Assembly: GCA_900088475.1 (NCBI GenBank)
Contig: FLMG01002527.1
Location: 9,001 to 20,842 of the forward strand
Origin: Hyphochytrium catenoides
Taxonomy: Eukaryota; Sar; Hyphochytriomycetes; Hyphochytriales; Hyphochytriaceae
Direction of reading: 5' to 3'
DNA length: 11,842 nt
Part shown: in pieces, positions 7,686-11,842 of the stretch
Layout of the letters: each line of letters opens with the position of its first letter
Position numbering within the stretch: position 1 is the first letter of the stretch
The notes under the pieces: model-generated
Seen by the model: only the letters and a program-made list of their open reading frames with translations
What the model was told of the DNA's origin: nothing
The model's database searches: none
Program-made: the position numbers and the translations under genes

Positions 7686-8357
7686 GAGAGAAGGCAGTTG
7701 GAAGACAAAAAAATCTCGCGCTCCGTGCCAGCGACGTCGGAGAAGGAAGAGAAAAGGATGCGGAAAAGGAAAGCAAACATTCTGCCCTTACTCCCGTCCT
7801 TTCTCTGTCTCTTCTCACCCTTTTATCTTCCCAGCTCTCTTTCTCTCTCTCTGTCCCTTCTGTCTCTAACCCCTTCGCGCCATCTCTCTCTGTTTCACTC
7901 TGTTTCTTCTTTTCGTCAATCTCTACTCGCGATGTGCGCCGGCGGGACCAGGACCACTGTCCCCTCCTTCTCTCTTTCCCTTTATCTCTTTCTCTATCTC
8001 TCTCTCTCTCCTCTGCCGCTCCGGGGCTGGAGCTTGAAAGTCTCTTATTGACAGGAGGCTCACATAACCAAGAGAGGGAAAGATAAAAAGGAAAGACAGG
8101 GAGGAAGAGGGGAAGAGAAAAGGCAATAGGAAGAGAAGAAAGAGACATCTGGGGAAAAGCGAACAAAAGAGAAGAGAGAAGAAGATCATCACGAGATGAA
8201 TCCTCGCTTATTTCTCTCTCTCTCTTCTTATCAACGTCGCCAGGAACGCGATAGAAGATAGACCCTAAAAAAGAACGAGAACAGGAAGAGACAAGGGGAA
8301 AAAAAGGAAGAAAGAGAAAGAGGGAGAGAGAGAAGGAGAGTGGAAAACCTCATAAAC
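6921..8357. other. region between PP2C and the right-hand gene, no gene firmly supported
   Basis: The + strand is GA-rich at 6940-7020, 7190-7270, 7440-7560, 7620-7700 and 8050-8340. It is CT-rich at 7080-7130 and 7800-8030. A non-repetitive patch at 7275-7435 has short open frames on both strands, none recognisable, and a TGACTCA string at 7320-7326. The polarity pattern would suit minus-strand transcription with CT-rich introns. The last part, near 8260-8357, should contain the 5' leader of the plus-strand gene starting at 8358; an in-frame stop at 8259-8261 precedes that start. Confidence 0.4.
7792..8032 (-). CDS. tentative internal exon of a minus-strand gene, charged low-complexity product
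   Basis: On the minus strand this stretch is open and encodes a Glu/Arg/Lys/Ser-rich segment (for example SSSSPGAAEERERDRER and WSRRRTSRVEIDEKKK). A possible acceptor AAG precedes 8032 and a good donor GTAAGG starts at 7791. Flanking minus-strand sequence is CT-rich, as in introns. The opposite strand is also open as a Ser/Leu-rich frame, which I take as the shadow. I could not build a phase-consistent chain to the exon ending at 6721, so the gene remains hypothetical. Confidence 0.22.
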
Positions 8358-8925
8358 ATGAAGAGGGCAGCGGAAGGGGGATCTGAGGCTATTGGGACGG
8401 GAAGGCATAGGTTCTCTACTGCTGGAGAAGGAGAAAAAGGAGGGAGGAAAGAAAGAGAGAACGGAGAGAAAGAGAGAGAGACATCTTCTTTCTCTCCCTC
8501 CCCTCCACTCCGGTTGGACAGTAGCACTAGGCGCCGTCCTGGGACGAGTGGCGACGGATTGGGGGCAGGAGGAGGCACAAGAAGATCGCTTTCGAAGGTA
8601 TGTCTCTCTCTCTCTCTCTCTTTTCTCTCACTTGGTCCAATCTCACCCTCCGTCTCTCTTTCTCTCTATCTCTCACGCACTCTCCCTCCCTCCCTCCCTC
8701 CCCTCTTCTTGTCGCTCCAGTACATCTCCATCTCTCTCTCCAAGTGCACTTGCTACCATTATGTGTCTTTCTCTATCTCGCCGCGTCCTTCTCTCTGATC
8801 CTCTCGTCACTCGCTTTTCTCTTTCTCTCTTACCTTGGCGCACTCCTTCGTTTTACTACCTTTAATCTCTCCCGCCTGTTACTTCTCTGTCTATTCTTTT
8901 TTCGTCTGTTTCTTCTTTCTTTCTT

Positions 8926-8956
<31 letters not shown>

Positions 8957-9300
8957 TCAAGTTCTCTCATTCTCTCTCTTCTTTGGTGGTTACCTTCTCT
9001 CTTTCCCAGTACTCTCGCATTTTCTCTTTCTCTTTTTTCAGCTCTGCACTCCGCTGCTGTCCACTCTGTCTTCCTCTTTCTTCGCATTCTTGTGTGTGAA
9101 AGAACACCTTTCTTCATCTTTGTGTCTAGGGCGAGGAATCCGAGAGGCCAAGCTCCAGCACCTCGAGCAGCCGACGGTCGCTTGTCAAGGTCGCCTCTCT
9201 CTCTCTCTCTCTCTTTCCCATCTCTCTTTCTCATCTCTCCCTCTCTCCTTCTCTGTCTTCCTCTCTCTCTCCCCTTCTCTGTCTTCCTCTCCCTCTCTCT

Positions 9301-9336
<36 letters not shown>

Positions 9337-9773
9337 CTTTCCCTCTCACTCTCTCTTTCTCCTCTCTCTCTCACTCACTCTCACTCTCTCTCTCTTTGTC
9401 TCTCTCTCCCCCACTCTCTCTCTCTGTCCCTAGAACGCGAGCCCGCTCTCTCTTCTTTCCTTGTCGCGGCCCCTTTCTCTCTATCATGATCTCTCAATCT
9501 CTAGCTTCTTTCTTCTCTCTCTTATACCTCTTTCCTTCATAGCTGCTCTCTCTCTCTATATATCGTCTTTCCTATCTCCCGTCAGCTTCTTCTATCTCCT
9601 CTTTCCCTCTAATTTCTCATGATATGCAATCTTTTGGTTCGTTTCGTCATCTCATCGTCACTCTATCATCCTCTCTCTTTCTCTCTAGCTCTCTCTCTCT
9701 GTCTCTCACGTTGTCTATTTCTCTCGCTCGTGCACTCCTTCTTCTTCGATTCACTACTCTCCATCAAACATCG

Positions 9774-9815
<42 letters not shown>

Positions 9816-10003
9816 CCTACATGTAGCTCTCTCTCTCTCTCTCTAACGATATGTCTCCATCTCTCTGTCTCTCTCCTCCCGGTCTCTCTCGTCTTCTCTC
9901 TGTTTTCTTGTCTGTTTATTCTTTAGCCGGACGACAGAGACGGGGCAAAGCAAAGCGGGAAATCTCCTCCAAAGCGATCAAAGTCAAAAGTACGATAGTT
10001 GGT

Positions 10004-10049
<46 letters not shown>

Positions 10050-11842
10050 TCTCTCTCTCCCTCTCTCTCTTTACTTTTGCCCTTCCTTTCTCTTTTTCTA
10101 CAGCGCACTGTGGTTTTCTTTTGTCCTCTACGCGTCCTGCTCCCAGGTCTCCCTCTCTCTTCTCTTCTCCTCTCTCTATTTCTATCTCTATTCAAGTCGC
10201 ACACCTCTGCACTATCTCTCTTTCTCTCTCTCTTTGTCCTTCCTCCCCACCCCCGCCGCTTCATCCTTTTTCCTATCCATGTATCTCTCCCTATAAACGC
10301 AGTCTCCTTCCCCTCTCTCTCTTTCTTTCTCTCTCTTTCTTTCTCTCTCTCTCTCTCTCTCTTCCTCTCGGTCTTCATCTCTCTCCCTTCTGTTTCTCTC
10401 CCTTGCTAATGTTTCTCCTGTCACTCTCTCTCTGTCTCTGTCTCTCTCTCCTTTCTGTCTCTCTTTCTCTCCCCGTATTGCTAAAGCTCGATGGAAGCTC
10501 CAAAAAGCTGGCTTCTGCCAAGGCGATCGCAGGAGCAGTAGCAGCGGTGGGCAGAGAGGAAGACAGGGAGAGAGAAGGAGAGAGAGAGAAAGGAAACAGT
10601 CTCTCTCCCCCGCCAATGTTGAAAGTACAGACCTCACGGCGTATCGTTAATAAAGGGGGAGAGAAAAGAGAGAAAGAAGAGAGAGAAAGAGAGAGAGAGA
10701 AGAAGGGCAGTCGTTCTTCTACATCTGCTTCTCTCTCTTCCTCTTCTTCCATCTCTTCCAAACTGGCGCAGGTGGTGCCAGGTGAAGGAGAGAGAGAAGA
10801 AAAGAGAGAGAAAAAAGAGGGAGGAGAAGGAGAGACAGCAAAGGGAGGAGGAGGAGGAGTCCCAAGACGAAGCAGAAAAGACTCAACAACTGTTTTCACA
10901 AGCTTAGGGACAAGAGCAGGTAGATGAATTCTTCCTCTCTCTCTCTCTCTCTCTCTCTCGCCCCCTCTCTCTCTCTCTCTCTCTCTCTCGCTCTCTCTCT
11001 CGCTCTCTCTCTACCCCTCCATCTATCTCTGTCTTTTCTCCCTTTCTCTTTCACCCTAGGTCTCTAGTTCCTCTCCTTTCACTTCTCCGTCTCCTTTTCG
11101 GGATTATCCCCATCCTTCTCCCGTTCCCTCTCTCTCTCCTCTCTAGAATGAGCTTATCATCATCTCTGTTTGTACTCTCTTTCTCTCTCCCTGTATCTCT
11201 CTCAGTGCCTCGCTCTCTACCTCTCTGTTTATGTCTCTCTCTCTCTCTGTCTCTCTCTTTCCCCTCCACACCGTTTTCTCTTCTCCTTCAAGCTGAACCA
11301 TCTGTTTTTTTTTTGGCGCGTCTCTCTCGCGGGCTACTCTTTCTGCTTATCCCTCTCCTCTCTTACTATATCCTTCCTCGCGCTTCTGTCTTTGGCGTCT
11401 TCGCTAACTCACACTCTCTCTCTCTCTCTATGTCTCTCTCGCGATGTCTCTCTCTCCGGCTTTCAATACTTGCTCCGTCGCGCTTTCTCTGCATGCCTGC
11501 TTGTCTCTTTTGTATGTGTCTCTCTCTCTGTTCACTTCTTTTCTTCCATCTTTCCCTTTTCTCTCTCTTCTCTCTCTCGCTCTGGATACGCTTTCTCTCT
11601 TCCAGGCACCGTGGTCCTCGAGGAGGAGGAGCTCAAGGATCTCGTCATATCAGCCTGCAGTAAGAGAGAAGCACGGAGTTCAAGTTCTTTCTTTCTTTCT
11701 TTCTTTTCTCCTTTCTTTCTAGTCTCTCTCTCTTTCTCTCTCTTCTCTCTTTATTCCTTCTTTTTGCCTTCTACTCTTTTCTCTCCAGCAGATTACAATC
11801 TACCTCCTGACTTGGAGAAGGACTTCTATTTTCCTCTCTGTC
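8358..11842 (+). CDS. unrecognised Ser/Lys/Glu-rich, probably disordered protein; six exons visible, runs off the right edge
   Basis: Seen: exons 8358-8597, 9130-9189, 9927-9989, 10487-10919, 11606-11659 and 11789 to the edge join in phase (0,0,0,1,1). Donors are GTATGT, GTCGCC (or GTCAAG six bases earlier, also in phase), GTACGA, GTAGAT and GTAAGA; acceptors follow CT-rich introns of 129-737 bases. The product so far is about 300 residues. Residues 1-121 are Gly/Ser/Lys/Arg-rich (PSSSTSSSRRSLVK, KSPPKRSKSK). Residues 122-265 are charged, with an Ala-rich helix-like start (KKLASAKAIAGAVAAVG), a Ser run and a Gly run. A more ordered segment, EEEELKDLVISAC then YNLPPDLEKDF, begins near 271. The basic Ser-rich start hints at a nuclear protein, but no family is recognised. 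ATG 8358 is the first in-frame ATG after the stop at 8259. The exact number of exons is uncertain, since long CT-rich introns could hide microexons. Confidence 0.62.
8684..8703 (-). repeat. (CCCT)n array, G-quadruplex candidate on the minus strand
   Basis: Five C-runs of three or four bases are separated by single T residues, so the minus strand has five G-runs with one-base A loops. This exceeds the four-run minimum for an intramolecular G-quadruplex, and the plus strand could form an i-motif. It lies in intron 1 of the plus-strand gene. Confidence 0.8.
8907..8954 (+). repeat. (CTTT)n followed by (CT)n tract in intron 1
   Basis: About five copies of a TTTC unit run into a 24-base pure CT repeat. 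It is one of many pyrimidine tracts filling the intron between 8598 and 9129. A similar CTTT array lies at about 11687-11708 in intron 5. Confidence 0.8.
9190..9926 (+). other. intron 2 of the right-hand gene, almost wholly pyrimidine repeat
   Basis: CT and TTTC repeats dominate over 737 bases, with pure tracts at about 9195-9214, 9306-9331 and 9778-9810. An 18-bp direct repeat (9247-9264 and 9273-9290, 26 bases apart) shows local tandem duplication. Open frames reading as Ser/Leu repeats here are artefacts of the repeat. A short CG-containing patch at 9431-9475 has an acceptor-like CCTAG before it but no donor that fits, so I do not call an exon. Confidence 0.6.
9990..10486 (+). other. intron 3 of the right-hand gene
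   Basis: Begins GTACGA, followed by a 41-base pure CT run at about 10005-10045, then mixed pyrimidine-rich sequence. It ends at GCTAAAG (10480-10486) after a C/T tract. A 42-base patch near 10104-10146, flanked by CTACAG and CAG-GTCTCC, could be a cryptic microexon. Its length would break the frame, so I leave it in the intron. Confidence 0.6.
10920..11605 (+). other. intron 4 of the right-hand gene
   Basis: Begins GTAGAT and ends CTTCCAG. CT tracts at about 10935-10959 and 10965-11010 are followed by mixed pyrimidine-rich sequence. Several acceptor-like AGs occur (near 11060, 11147 and 11290), but only the one at 11605 gives an in-phase, non-repetitive exon with a good donor. A short alternative exon inside is possible. 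Confidence 0.55.

Noticed and set aside
8600-9542. Long Ser/Leu/Phe-rich plus-strand frames that look like multi-pass membrane proteins
   Set aside because: They are translations of CT and TTTC repeats in introns 1 and 2 of the right-hand gene. The apparent hydrophobicity comes from the repeat.
10104-10146. Possible microexon flanked by CTACAG and CAG-GT
   Set aside because: Its length is not compatible with the phase 0 junction on both sides, and the donor GTCTCC is poor.
1-11842. Idea that the repeats are a CRISPR array, satellite centromere or transposon
   Set aside because: The repeats are simple di- to decanucleotides without spacers, terminal inverted repeats, target duplications or transposase motifs.

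Overview
This is eukaryotic nuclear DNA from an intron-rich organism, most likely a protist. Three multi-exon genes can be spliced together by hand with GT-AG introns of about 130-740 bases, and their reading phases agree at every junction I could test. The DNA is dominated by (GA)n/(CT)n simple repeats. Because GAGAGA and CTCTCT contain no stop codon in any frame, both strands are full of spurious open frames reading as Arg-Glu or Ser-Leu repeats. Nearly all long open frames here are such artefacts and are left out. I see no bacterial operon, tRNA, rRNA, transposon or CRISPR array. I do not name a species.

Left part, minus strand (26-1575, running off the left edge): the 5' portion of a secreted or surface protein. 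It has an N-terminal hydrophobic signal segment followed by EGF-like cysteine modules, and resembles the large EGF-repeat proteins of several free-living protist groups.

Middle-left (1576-3590): about 2 kb between this gene and the divergently transcribed next one. It is mostly polypurine on the + strand. A non-repetitive island at about 2385-2690 holds a perfect 14-bp palindrome with a TGACGTCA core and a 9-bp inverted repeat. A possible 32-codon upstream ORF lies just before the next gene.

Centre, plus strand (3591-6603): a complete six-exon gene for a 416-residue PP2C (PPM-type) protein serine/threonine phosphatase. All family motifs and metal ligands are present. Short Glu/Arg/Lys insertions of GA-repeat character interrupt the catalytic domain. 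A short AT-richer spacer follows, then a possible convergent minus-strand gene (about 6721-8032; tentative).

Right part, plus strand (8358 to the right edge): the 5' part of a gene for an unrecognised Ser/Lys/Glu-rich, probably disordered protein. At least six exons are visible and one acceptor is a tandem CAGCAG.

Across the window, introns are CT-rich on the coding strand and exons are GA-rich (Glu/Arg/Lys codons), so the purine/pyrimidine polarity largely marks transcription direction and exon position. The genes share no evident pathway.
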